From Pseudomonas sp. CFBP13508 (GTDB taxonomy: Bacteria; Pseudomonadota; Gammaproteobacteria; Pseudomonadales; Pseudomonadaceae), in NCBI RefSeq assembly GCF_005233515.1, contig NZ_QFZZ01000002.1, positions 558,001-622,000 of the forward strand: a stretch of DNA of 64,000 nucleotides. The letters are read 5' to 3'. This document shows positions 39,148-47,530 of this stretch, one piece after another (positions within the stretch are counted from its first letter, which is position 1; each line of letters begins with the position of its first letter). The notes beneath the pieces are model-generated. The model worked only from the letters and a program-made list of their open reading frames with translations. It was not told the DNA's origin and did no database searches. A program made the translations under genes and the position numbers.

Positions 39148-40958
39148 TGAACATTTCGCGGCGCCGCAGCCTGCTGCTCTTGTCGTTGATCGCATTCGCG
39201 CTGGCTTCGGTGCTGCTGTTTCTGTACTTCAAGTCCAGCTCTGACCAGACGATGACATACACCGAATCGCGGGACCTCATCCGGCAGATCAAACAGCAGG
39301 ATTCGCTATGGGAAAACGAGATCCTCAAGGCCAGGGTGGCGATCTCGCACAACTACGACCCGCTGGTATCGCCAATGAACGCGATGAATCAGCTCTGGGA
39401 GCGTTTTACCGACATCGAATCGGGGCATGGGCGCAACGAAGCGGCGCAATGGCACCAGGCGCATGTCGATTTTCTGCAGGCGATGAAAGAGAAATCCCGA
39501 CTGGTCGAGCAGTTCAAATCCCACAATGCCTTGCTGCGCAATTCGCTGGCGTTCCTGCCAACCGCCGAGGATGACATTCAGCAGCAACTGGCCAACCTGC
39601 CCGACTTCGACAAATCGCAGTTGCAGAACATCACCACCGACACCTACGACCTGCTGCTCAGTGCACTGGAATTTGCCCAGGTCACCAGCGCCGAGCGCGC
39701 CGCCGAAATCGAGGTGGGGCTGAACAAACTCGCGGTCAATGCACAACGGCTGCCGGAAGAATTCCAGGCACCGATCAGGATTCTGAGCAATCACATAGCC
39801 CTGATTGCCCGTGAACAACCGCAGGTCAATCAATTGCTCGAAAGCATCGAAGCGATCCCCGTCGCCGAACGCCTGGACACCATGACCACCCTGCTTGATC
39901 GCGATCAGCAGCGGGCCGACAGGATCGACCGCCAATACCATTTCTACATGCTGCTGTTTTCCGTATTGCTGGTGCTGTCGCTGGTGGGCCTGACGATCCG
40001 CCTGATCGGCAGTTTCGCCGAAATCAACCGGGTCAATGCGGCGCTGCAGACCGCCAATGATGTGCTGGAACAGCGGGTCGATGAGCGCACCCGCGAACTG
40101 AAAAACGCACAGAGCGAACTGCTCGATGCCGCACGTCAGGCCGGCATGGCGGAAATCGCCACCAACGTTCTGCACAACGTCGGCAACGTGCTCAACAGCG
40201 TGAATATTTCTTCCGATCTGATTGCGCGAAAATTGCGCAACAGCAAGACCCAGGGTCTGGCCAAGGCGATGCAGTTGATCAACGAGCACCCGGACGACCT
40301 CGGCGTATTTTTGCGCGAAGACGCCAAAGGCAAATTGCTCCCCGCCTACCTCAACCAACTGGTCACTGCCATAGCTCAGGAACAACAGGAAATGGCCGAT
40401 GAGCTGATGCAAATGAGCAAAAGCGTCGACCACATCAAGGACATCGTCGCCACCCAGCAATCCTATGCCGGCGCCAGCAGCATGACCGAGCCGCTGTTCA
40501 TCGATGAATTGCTCGAAGACGCCTTGCGCATGAACGCCGGTGCCCTGACCCGCCATCACGTCACGGTGGTCAGGGACTATGGCGACGTGCCGCAAGTGAT
40601 GGGCGACAAACACCGCCTGCTGCTGATCCTGATCAACCTCATCAGCAACGCCAAGTACGCAATGTCCGACCTCAACAACCGCCCGCGGACCATGACTCTG
40701 GCAGTGAAAACTGTCGATGACAGCATTTTGCAGATCAGCGTCAAGGACGATGGCGAGGGCATCGCAGCGGAAAATATGGCACGGATCTTTGCCCACGGAT
40801 TCACCACCCGCAAGGAAGGCCACGGCTTCGGCCTGCACAGTTGCGCCCTGGCCGCGATCGAGATGAACGGCCATCTCAGCGCCCACAGCGACGGACCGGG
40901 CAAGGGCGCGCTGTTCACCCTGCAGTTACCGCTGATTACCGTAACGGAGCACGCATGA
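39144..40958 (+). CDS. membrane sensor histidine kinase
   Basis: A 604-residue kinase. TM1 covers about residues 7-26 and TM2 about 273-297. The periplasmic domain between them is mostly helical, with no recognised fold. The phospho-acceptor is H344 in an unusual H box, VLHNVGNVLNS. The ATPase domain has LINLISNAKYAM, DDGEGI and GHGFGLH. It overlaps the peroxidase upstream and a second kinase downstream by four bases each. Confidence 0.9.
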   Translation: MMNISRRRSLLLLSLIAFALASVLLFLYFKSSSDQTMTYTESRDLIRQIKQQDSLWENEILKARVAISHNYDPLVSPMNAMNQLWERFTDIESGHGRNEAAQWHQAHVDFLQAMKEKSRLVEQFKSHNALLRNSLAFLPTAEDDIQQQLANLPDFDKSQLQNITTDTYDLLLSALEFAQVTSAERAAEIEVGLNKLAVNAQRLPEEFQAPIRILSNHIALIAREQPQVNQLLESIEAIPVAERLDTMTTLLDRDQQRADRIDRQYHFYMLLFSVLLVLSLVGLTIRLIGSFAEINRVNAALQTANDVLEQRVDERTRELKNAQSELLDAARQAGMAEIATNVLHNVGNVLNSVNISSDLIARKLRNSKTQGLAKAMQLINEHPDDLGVFLREDAKGKLLPAYLNQLVTAIAQEQQEMADELMQMSKSVDHIKDIVATQQSYAGASSMTEPLFIDELLEDALRMNAGALTRHHVTVVRDYGDVPQVMGDKHRLLLILINLISNAKYAMSDLNNRPRTMTLAVKTVDDSILQISVKDDGEGIAAENMARIFAHGFTTRKEGHGFGLHSCALAAIEMNGHLSAHSDGPGKGALFTLQLPLITVTEHA

Positions 40959-42358
40959 GCGAATTGTCGAACCGCCGCATTCTGCTGATCGACGATATGC
41001 CGTCGATTCATGAAGACTTTCGCAAGATTCTCACGCCGGTCACGGCGCAATCGGTTGAGCTGGACGAAATGGAGGCCGCACTGTTCGGGGCGCAGGTTCG
41101 TCCCCAGCGCCCATTGCTGGAACTGGATTCGGCCTACGGTGGCGAGGAAGGGCTGGGCAAGCTGATCCAGGCTTTGCAGGAGCAACGTCCGTACGCACTG
41201 GCCTTTGTCGACATGCGCATGCCCGACGGCTGGGACGGTGCAAAAACCATCGAACACCTCTGGCAGCACGACCCGCAATTGCAGGTCGTGGTCTGCACCG
41301 CGTATTCGGACTATTCCTGGGATGAATTGCTGGACCGATTGCAGGCGCACGACCGCTTGCTGATCCTGAAAAAGCCGTTCGACAATATTGAAGTGCAGCA
41401 GATGGCCAATACCCTGCTGACCAAATGGCAGATGACCGAAAGGGCCTCGTTGCAAATGCACCATCTGGAACATCTGGTGGATCAGCGCACCCTGGAATTC
41501 AAGCAGGCCAGCGAAGCCCTGCAACGGGAAATCGACGAGCGCAAGCAACTGGAAAGCCAATTGGTGCAGTCTGAAAAGCTCGCGTCACTGGGACAGATGG
41601 CTGCGGGCGTCGCGCACGAAATCAACAACCCGATCGGTTTCATTTCCTCCAATCTTGGTTCTCTCGACGGCTATTTCAAACAGTTGCTGGCCCTGCTCGA
41701 GGCGTATCAGAGCTATCTGCCTGGGCTCGACAGCGAAGCGGCAGCCAGATTGCAGCGCCTGCGTGAAGAGACCGAGCTGGATTTTCTCCTCGACGACATT
41801 CCGCTGTTGATTCGCGAGTCCAAGGAAGGCATCGGCCGGGTCGGTCAGATCGTCAAAGACCTGAAGGATTTTTCCCGCGTCGATAACAGTCAGCAATGGC
41901 AGTGGGCCAATTTGCAGCAAGGCATCGAGTCGACTTTGAACATCGTTGCCAGCGAGCTCAAGTACAAAGCCGACGTGATCAGGGAGTACCAGCCGTTACC
42001 GGACATCGAGTGCCTGCCGTCGCAAATCAATCAAGTGATCATGAACCTGGTGGTCAATGCCGCACAGGCCATGGGGCCCGAGCGTGGCACCATCACCTTG
42101 CGCACCGGTGTGCAGCAAGACATCGCCTGGGTTGAGGTCGCCGACACTGGCTCGGGCATTGCCCCGGACACCTTGCAGAAAATCTTCGACCCGTTTTTCA
42201 CCACCAAACCGGTCGGCCAGGGCACCGGCCTCGGCCTGTCGCTGTCCTACGGCATCGTGAAAAAACATGGCGGAGACATTCGGGTGCGCAGCGAACCGGG
42301 CGTGGGCACGACGTTCCGTGTCGAACTGCCCATGCGCCAGAACAGCCCGGCCGCTTGA
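40955..42358 (+). CDS. hybrid response regulator-histidine kinase
   Basis: A 467-residue soluble protein. The N-terminal receiver has D86 ([12 protein letters not shown]) and the switch lysine in LKKPF. A coiled coil leads to a kinase core with H221 (GVAHEINNP), N box [10 protein letters not shown] and DTGSGI, GTGLGLS. With a receiver in front of the kinase, it probably relays signal from the upstream membrane kinase. It is the last gene of the three-gene unit; the permease gene converges on it. Confidence 0.9.
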   Translation: MSELSNRRILLIDDMPSIHEDFRKILTPVTAQSVELDEMEAALFGAQVRPQRPLLELDSAYGGEEGLGKLIQALQEQRPYALAFVDMRMPDGWDGAKTIEHLWQHDPQLQVVVCTAYSDYSWDELLDRLQAHDRLLILKKPFDNIEVQQMANTLLTKWQMTERASLQMHHLEHLVDQRTLEFKQASEALQREIDERKQLESQLVQSEKLASLGQMAAGVAHEINNPIGFISSNLGSLDGYFKQLLALLEAYQSYLPGLDSEAAARLQRLREETELDFLLDDIPLLIRESKEGIGRVGQIVKDLKDFSRVDNSQQWQWANLQQGIESTLNIVASELKYKADVIREYQPLPDIECLPSQINQVIMNLVVNAAQAMGPERGTITLRTGVQQDIAWVEVADTGSGIAPDTLQKIFDPFFTTKPVGQGTGLGLSLSYGIVKKHGGDIRVRSEPGVGTTFRVELPMRQNSPAA

Positions 42359-42365
42359 GACACCT

Positions 42366-43691
42366 TCAGCCGGCTTCCTGAAAATCCAGTTCCGGCGGCT
42401 GACGGCGGAAACCGCTGGTGAGCACGGCGAGGTAAACCACGCCAATCGCCAACCAGCTCAGCCCCAGCCACACCGCCAGATGATCGAGACTGACCATCAG
42501 CCACAGGTCGGCCACCAGACCGATCAGCGGGCAGAGCAAAAACAGCAGCAGCTCGCGCGGGCCTTTTTTCTCGCCGCCGATCCAGTAATGGAAGATCACC
42601 GACAGGTTGACCAGGCTGAACGCGAGAAACGCGCCGAAGTTGATGAATGAGGTCGAGGTGGTGACGTCGAGTTTCAGCGCCAGCAACGCCACCGCCGCGC
42701 ACAACAGAATGCTGTTGACCGGGGTGCCGAAGCGCGCGTGCAAGGTGCCGAAAAATGACTTCGGCAAGACGCCGTCGCGGCCCATGGCGAACAGCAGTCG
42801 CGAACCGCTGGCCTGGGCCGACAGCCCCGAGGCGAACTGGCCGACGATCAGGCCGATCAGGAAGATCGACACGAACAGGTCGCCACCGATATTGCGCGCG
42901 ATTTCATAGGCAGCCGAGTCGACGCTGTCGAACTGGAACGATGGATGAGCGATCTGCACGAAGTACGAAACGCCAACGAAGATCAGGCCACCGATCAAGG
43001 TGATCAGCATGATCGCCCGGGGAATGGTGCGGCGTGGATCGCGGGTCTCTTCGGTCAGGGTGCTGACTGCGTCGAAGCCAAGGAATGAATAGCAGGCAAT
43101 CGCCGCGCCGCTCATGATCAGCGGCATCTGCATGTCGCCGTTGAAGAACGGTTTGACTGACCACAGCGGCGTGCTCGCATCGCCGCCGATGTAGTGCACG
43201 CACAGCGCAACGAAGGCGATCAACACGAGAAACTGCACCAGCATCAGCAAGGCATTGATGCCGTTGGCCAGTTTCAGCCCGACGACGTTGATCGCACTGG
43301 TGATGCCGATGAACGCCAGCACCCAGATCCATTGCGGGATCGACGGGAACGCCGAGGCCAGATAAGCCGCGCCGATCAGCCAGATCGCCATCGGCAGGAA
43401 CAGGTAATCGAGCAACACCGCCCAGCCGGCAATGAAACCGAGTTTCGGGCTGATTGCCTTGCGCACGTAGCTGTACGCCGAGCCGGCCACCGGGAAAGCG
43501 GCGGCCATGCGTCCGTAACTCATGGCGGTGAAGAACATCGCCACCAGCGCCGCCAGGTAGGCGGCCGGCACCATGCCAGCGGTGGACTGGGCGAGGATGC
43601 CGAAAGTGCCGAGGACAATGATCGGCGTCATGTAGGCGATGCCGAACAGCACCACCGACCCTAGCGAAAGGGTGCGTTGCAAACGAGCCAT
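42366..43691 (-). CDS. APC-superfamily amino-acid/polyamine permease
   Basis: A 441-residue transporter with about 12 hydrophobic segments. The first segment (LGSVVLFGIAYMTPIIVLGT) and the GFDAVSTLTEET stretch resemble putrescine importers (PuuP/PlaP type). The amidase and LuxR regulator next door suggest a catabolic unit for an amine or amide. The substrate is inferred only from resemblance. Confidence 0.82.
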   Translation of the reverse strand: MARLQRTLSLGSVVLFGIAYMTPIIVLGTFGILAQSTAGMVPAAYLAALVAMFFTAMSYGRMAAAFPVAGSAYSYVRKAISPKLGFIAGWAVLLDYLFLPMAIWLIGAAYLASAFPSIPQWIWVLAFIGITSAINVVGLKLANGINALLMLVQFLVLIAFVALCVHYIGGDASTPLWSVKPFFNGDMQMPLIMSGAAIACYSFLGFDAVSTLTEETRDPRRTIPRAIMLITLIGGLIFVGVSYFVQIAHPSFQFDSVDSAAYEIARNIGGDLFVSIFLIGLIVGQFASGLSAQASGSRLLFAMGRDGVLPKSFFGTLHARFGTPVNSILLCAAVALLALKLDVTTSTSFINFGAFLAFSLVNLSVIFHYWIGGEKKGPRELLLFLLCPLIGLVADLWLMVSLDHLAVWLGLSWLAIGVVYLAVLTSGFRRQPPELDFQEAG

Positions 43692-43789
43692 GGGCGACTT
43701 ACTCCGAATGTTATTGGATTTATGGCAGAGCCGGGTTCGGCGAAAATTTCGGGTGTGGCTGATTGTTTTTGTTCGACTGAAGATCGTTA

Positions 43790-43950
43790 CCCCTCACCCC
43801 AGCCCTCTCCCCCAAAGGGGGCGAGGGGGAAAAGGAGCCGATCTATGTGGACTTCAATATCTGAGTTCGACTCGGTATCTCAGGTCGATGTATCTCGAAA
43901 GTACACCTCGGTCAGTCCCCTCTCCCTCCAGGAGAGGGCTAGGGTGAGGG
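43790..43950. repeat. MITE-like element with CCCCTCACCC ends (copy 3)
   Basis: 161 bases, the same length as copy 1 and colinear with it. It sits in the gap between the amidase stop codon (43957) and the permease start. Confidence 0.75.
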
Positions 43951-43956
43951 CAGCGG

Positions 43957-44778
43957 TTATCGGTGTGGAATAAATAGCTCGCGAACACCGCAAGCCTGCT
44001 CCACCACCTCTCCCGGCAACTTCAAACGCTGATCATCCAGATAGCGATAATCCTTGCGCGCAATCTCCAGTTGCGTGAAATCCAGCTCGACCCTGAACTG
44101 CCCTTCTTCGCGCCCGGCCTCGAACAGCAGCGCCCCCAGCGGATCGACCAGCGCGCTGCCGCCGGCAAACACCAGACCGTCATCGCCCGCCTCGACACGA
44201 TTGACCATCAGCGCAAACGCCTGGTTTTCCTGGGCGCGGGCCATGATCGCGGTGCGGTGGGTCGGGCCGTACGGGTCCATGTTGCCGTTGGTGACGATGA
44301 GCAATTCCACGCCCAGTTGCGCCAGGGCGCGGGCGGTTTCCGGGAACTCGATGTCGTAGCAGATCAACAGGCCCACGCGCACGCCGTTCCACGCACAGGT
44401 GGTGTAGCGGTCGCCGGCCCCGAACACGCCGCGATCCGACGCCCACAGATGGGTCTTGCGGTATTTCAGGGCGATGCCTTCGGGTGTGATCAACAACGTC
44501 GTGTTGTAGAAGCGGCCGTTGTCGTTCTCGGCCATGCCCACCACCACGGCGATGTCATGCTCACGCGCCGCCGCGAGCACGGCGCTGACGGTCGGGCCGT
44601 CGAGCGGTTCGGCGATCTGCGCCACGGTTTCGGCGTTGGGGAAGCCCATCAGGTGGGTTTCCGGGAACACGATCATTTGCGTGTCGGCCGCGCAGGCAGC
44701 AATCGCCGCCAGTGCGCGTTCGAGGTTGTAAGCCGTGTCGTTGTCACGGCCCGCCAGTTGGGCGAGTTCGACTTTCAT
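43957..44778 (-). CDS. carbon-nitrogen hydrolase (nitrilase superfamily amidase)
   Basis: A 273-residue enzyme with the complete Glu-Lys-Cys triad: E40 (FPETH), K108 (RKTHLW) and C140 (LLICYDIEFPE). The superfamily hydrolyses amides, N-carbamoyl compounds or nitriles; the length and the YDIEFPE stretch suit an aliphatic amidase or N-carbamoylputrescine amidase-like activity. It is divergent from the LuxR gene and lies downstream of the putrescine-type permease. Confidence 0.88.
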   Translation of the reverse strand: MKVELAQLAGRDNDTAYNLERALAAIAACAADTQMIVFPETHLMGFPNAETVAQIAEPLDGPTVSAVLAAAREHDIAVVVGMAENDNGRFYNTTLLITPEGIALKYRKTHLWASDRGVFGAGDRYTTCAWNGVRVGLLICYDIEFPETARALAQLGVELLIVTNGNMDPYGPTHRTAIMARAQENQAFALMVNRVEAGDDGLVFAGGSALVDPLGALLFEAGREEGQFRVELDFTQLEIARKDYRYLDDQRLKLPGEVVEQACGVRELFIPHR

Positions 44779-44902
44779 GGTTATCCCTTGTTATGTGGCC
44801 CGGCCCGGAAAGATTGCCCGGTGCCTGTCTGTGGGCCAGTATGCGCAGCAAGCAACCGGCCAGGGAATCACGCGGCCGGGGTAACCCGATAGGGGTAGAT
44901 CG

Positions 44903-45703
44903 ATGACACTTTCGTTGAATGACATCACTTGGCACCGCGCCGTCGGGCAATTGATCGACGCGCTCGACAAGCCGAATTTCTGGGCGCAACTGGTGCGTCT
45001 GCTTGAGCAGTACGTGGCGTTCGATAGCTGGGTGGTGCTGCTGTTCAGCACCGATCAGCATCCGCAAGTCTTCGCCGAATGCCCCGGCGAGGACGGCAGT
45101 CCGGACCCGTTGTTCCAGGATTATCTGCGCGGGCTGTATCTGCTCGATCCGTTCTACATCGCCTGCCGCGAGCAATCGCGCACCGGTCTGTATCGCCTCT
45201 CGGAAGTCGCGCCGGAGCATTTCGAGCTGACCGAGTATTACCAGCGATACTTTCGTCTGAATGTGGTGGCCGACGAAATCCAGTTCAATTGCCAGCTCGA
45301 AGGCGAGCGCACGCTGTGCCTGTCGCTGGGCAGTGAAAAACGTTTCACTGGCGAACAGATCGCTTTGCTGTCTTTGATTCAACCATGGGTGCTGGGCCTG
45401 TTGCGCCAACGTCTGCCGTACGAAATCAACGAAACCGTGGCCCTCGCCGTCGCACCTGCGCAGGCAGACTGGCGGGTGCAACTGGAAGCGTCGGTGCAAC
45501 AGCTCAAGGGCGCCCAATTGACCGCGCGGGAACTGGACGTCGGGCGTTTGATGCTCAGCGGTTGTTCCAGTAAGGAAATCGCCCGTAAGCTGGAAATCTC
45601 CGTGGAAACCGTAAAAGTCCATAAGAAACACATGTACAGCAAGCTGGGGATCAAATCCCAGTCCGAGCTGTTTTCGATTTTTCTGCAGGCGCAGAACGCC
45701 TGA
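44903..45703 (+). CDS. LuxR-family transcriptional regulator
   Basis: A 266-residue regulator. The C-terminal helix-turn-helix (about 200-260) contains LTARELDVGRLMLSGCSSKE and the recognition helix SVETVKVHKKHMYSKLG. The N-terminal 180 residues do not show the acyl-homoserine-lactone pocket residues I would expect. It is divergent from the amidase gene and probably controls it and the permease. Confidence 0.85.
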   Translation: MTLSLNDITWHRAVGQLIDALDKPNFWAQLVRLLEQYVAFDSWVVLLFSTDQHPQVFAECPGEDGSPDPLFQDYLRGLYLLDPFYIACREQSRTGLYRLSEVAPEHFELTEYYQRYFRLNVVADEIQFNCQLEGERTLCLSLGSEKRFTGEQIALLSLIQPWVLGLLRQRLPYEINETVALAVAPAQADWRVQLEASVQQLKGAQLTARELDVGRLMLSGCSSKEIARKLEISVETVKVHKKHMYSKLGIKSQSELFSIFLQAQNA

Positions 45704-45725
45704 AACAATGTGACTAACGCTTTTT

Positions 45726-45813
45726 GTGGGAGTGAGCCTGCTCGCGAAGAGGCCCTCATGGCCGACATCAAGGTTGGCTGGTCCGCCGTCTTCGCGAGCA
45801 GGCTCGCTCTCAC
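45726..45813. repeat. REPIN of the GTGGGAG(C/T)GAGCC family
   Basis: Inverted arms GTGGGAGTGAGCCTGCTCGC and its complement, with a shared T/A change in both arms relative to the copies at 12776 and 35352. The compensating change keeps the stem paired. Confidence 0.9.
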
Positions 45814-45861
45814 AGAAATGCGTGTCGTTGCACAAAATTGAGTCCGAACCAGGGAAACCGT

Positions 45862-47481
45862 ATGAGCCTGTCTTTGCTGAGCCGCTACGCCTTCTTTGCC
45901 GTCTGTGTGATTTTCACCCTCGCCAGCCTGCCCTTTCTCGAACATGACTGGCTGTGGCCGATCACCGCCGTCACCGCAGTGCTGAGCCTGCTCGGCGTGT
46001 TCGACTTGTTGCAGACGCGCCACGCAGTGCGCCGCAATTACCCGATTCTGGGCAATATCCGTTATCTGGTCGAAGGCATCCGCCCGGAGATTCGCCAGTA
46101 TCTGCTCGAATCCGACAGCGACGCCCTGCCCTTCTCCCGCGCGCAGCGTTCGCTGGTGTACTCGCGAGCGAAAAACGAAACCGCCGACAAACCGTTCGGC
46201 ACGCTGATCGACGTCTACCAGTCCGGCTTCGAATTCATCGGCCACTCGATGCGCCCGGCGCCGTTGAGCGACCCGAATGGTTTCCGCGTCACTGTCGGCG
46301 GGCCGCAGTGCACGCAGCCGTATTCAGCGTCGATCTTCAATATCTCGGCGATGAGCTTCGGCTCGCTCAGCGCCAATGCCATTCGCGCCTTGAACCAGGG
46401 CGCGAAACTCGGCAACTTTGCCCACGACACTGGCGAAGGCAGTATCAGCCCGTATCACCGCGAACACGGCGGCGACCTGACCTGGGAGCTGGGCAGCGGC
46501 TACTTTGGCTGCCGCACCAGCGACGGCCGCTTCGACCCGGAACGCTTCGCCGTGCAGGCGCAGAATCCGCAAGTGCGCATGATCGAAATCAAGATGAGCC
46601 AGGGCGCCAAACCCGGCCATGGCGGGATCTTGCCCAAGCACAAGGTCACCAGGGAAATCGCTGAAACCCGTGGCATCCTGATGGGCGAGGACTGCGTTTC
46701 GCCGTCGCGCCACAGTGCGTTTTCCACGCCAATCGAGATGATGCAATTCATCCAGCAACTGCGCGAACTGTCCGGTGGCAAACCGGTGGGCTTCAAATTC
46801 TGCCTCGGCCATCCGTGGGAATTCATGGGCATTGCCAAGGCCATGCTGGAAACCGGCATTCTTCCCGACTTCATCGTCGTCGATGGCAAGGAAGGCGGCA
46901 CTGGCGCAGCGCCTGTCGAGTTCACCGACCACATCGGCGTGCCGATGCGCGAAGGCCTGTTGTTCGTGCATAACACGCTGGTCGGCTTGAACCTGCGCGA
47001 CAAGATCAAACTCGGCGCCAGCGGCAAGATCGTCAGCGCCTTCGACATCGCCAGCGTGCTGGCCATCGGCGCCGACTGGGCCAACTCCGCGCGCGGCTTC
47101 ATGTTCGCCATCGGCTGCATCCAGTCGCAGTCGTGCCACACCAACAAATGCCCGACCGGCGTCGCCACCCAGGACGCCCTGCGCCAGCGCGCTCTGGTGG
47201 TCCCAGACAAAGCCCAGCGCGTCTACAACTTCCATCGCAGCACGCTCAAAGCGTTGGCGGAGATGCTCGCTGCCGCCGGGCTCGATCATCCATCGCAACT
47301 GTCGGCCAAGCATCTGGTGCGACGCATGTCGGCGACCGAGATCAAACTGTTCTCGCAGCTGCATGTATTTCTGAAACCCGGGGAATTGCTCACTGGGGAA
47401 GTGAACGGCGAGTTTTATTCGCGGATGTGGCAGATGGCGCGGGCGGACAGTTTTGAACCTTTGGAAGTGGCTGCCGCGTAA
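45862..47481 (+). CDS. FMN-binding glutamate synthase family protein
   Basis: A 539-residue protein with an N-terminal membrane anchor (about residues 10-45, two hydrophobic segments) followed by the GltB-type FMN barrel. The 3Fe-4S ligands appear in CIQSQSCHTNKCPTGVATQ, and the FMN site near GEDCVSPSRH and KEGGTGAAP. Glutaminase and NADPH domains are absent, so it is not a full glutamate synthase. The physiological reaction is unknown. Confidence 0.9.
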   Translation: MSLSLLSRYAFFAVCVIFTLASLPFLEHDWLWPITAVTAVLSLLGVFDLLQTRHAVRRNYPILGNIRYLVEGIRPEIRQYLLESDSDALPFSRAQRSLVYSRAKNETADKPFGTLIDVYQSGFEFIGHSMRPAPLSDPNGFRVTVGGPQCTQPYSASIFNISAMSFGSLSANAIRALNQGAKLGNFAHDTGEGSISPYHREHGGDLTWELGSGYFGCRTSDGRFDPERFAVQAQNPQVRMIEIKMSQGAKPGHGGILPKHKVTREIAETRGILMGEDCVSPSRHSAFSTPIEMMQFIQQLRELSGGKPVGFKFCLGHPWEFMGIAKAMLETGILPDFIVVDGKEGGTGAAPVEFTDHIGVPMREGLLFVHNTLVGLNLRDKIKLGASGKIVSAFDIASVLAIGADWANSARGFMFAIGCIQSQSCHTNKCPTGVATQDALRQRALVVPDKAQRVYNFHRSTLKALAEMLAAAGLDHPSQLSAKHLVRRMSATEIKLFSQLHVFLKPGELLTGEVNGEFYSRMWQMARADSFEPLEVAAA

Positions 47482-47487
47482 CTGCAA

Positions 47488-47516
47488 AGCGCCAATCCGC
47501 ACGACGGATTGGCGCT
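47488..47516. terminator. terminator-like hairpin between the FMN protein and the CNF-like toxin gene
   Basis: A perfect 12-base stem AGCGCCAATCCG/CGGATTGGCGCT with a five-base loop, between convergent genes. It lacks a strong T run on either side. Confidence 0.6.
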
Positions 47517-47530
47517 CGACATCCGTTACA

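Noticed and set aside
39306..40886. 526-residue minus-strand frame
   Set aside because: Antisense to the membrane kinase, whose H, N and G boxes are all intact.
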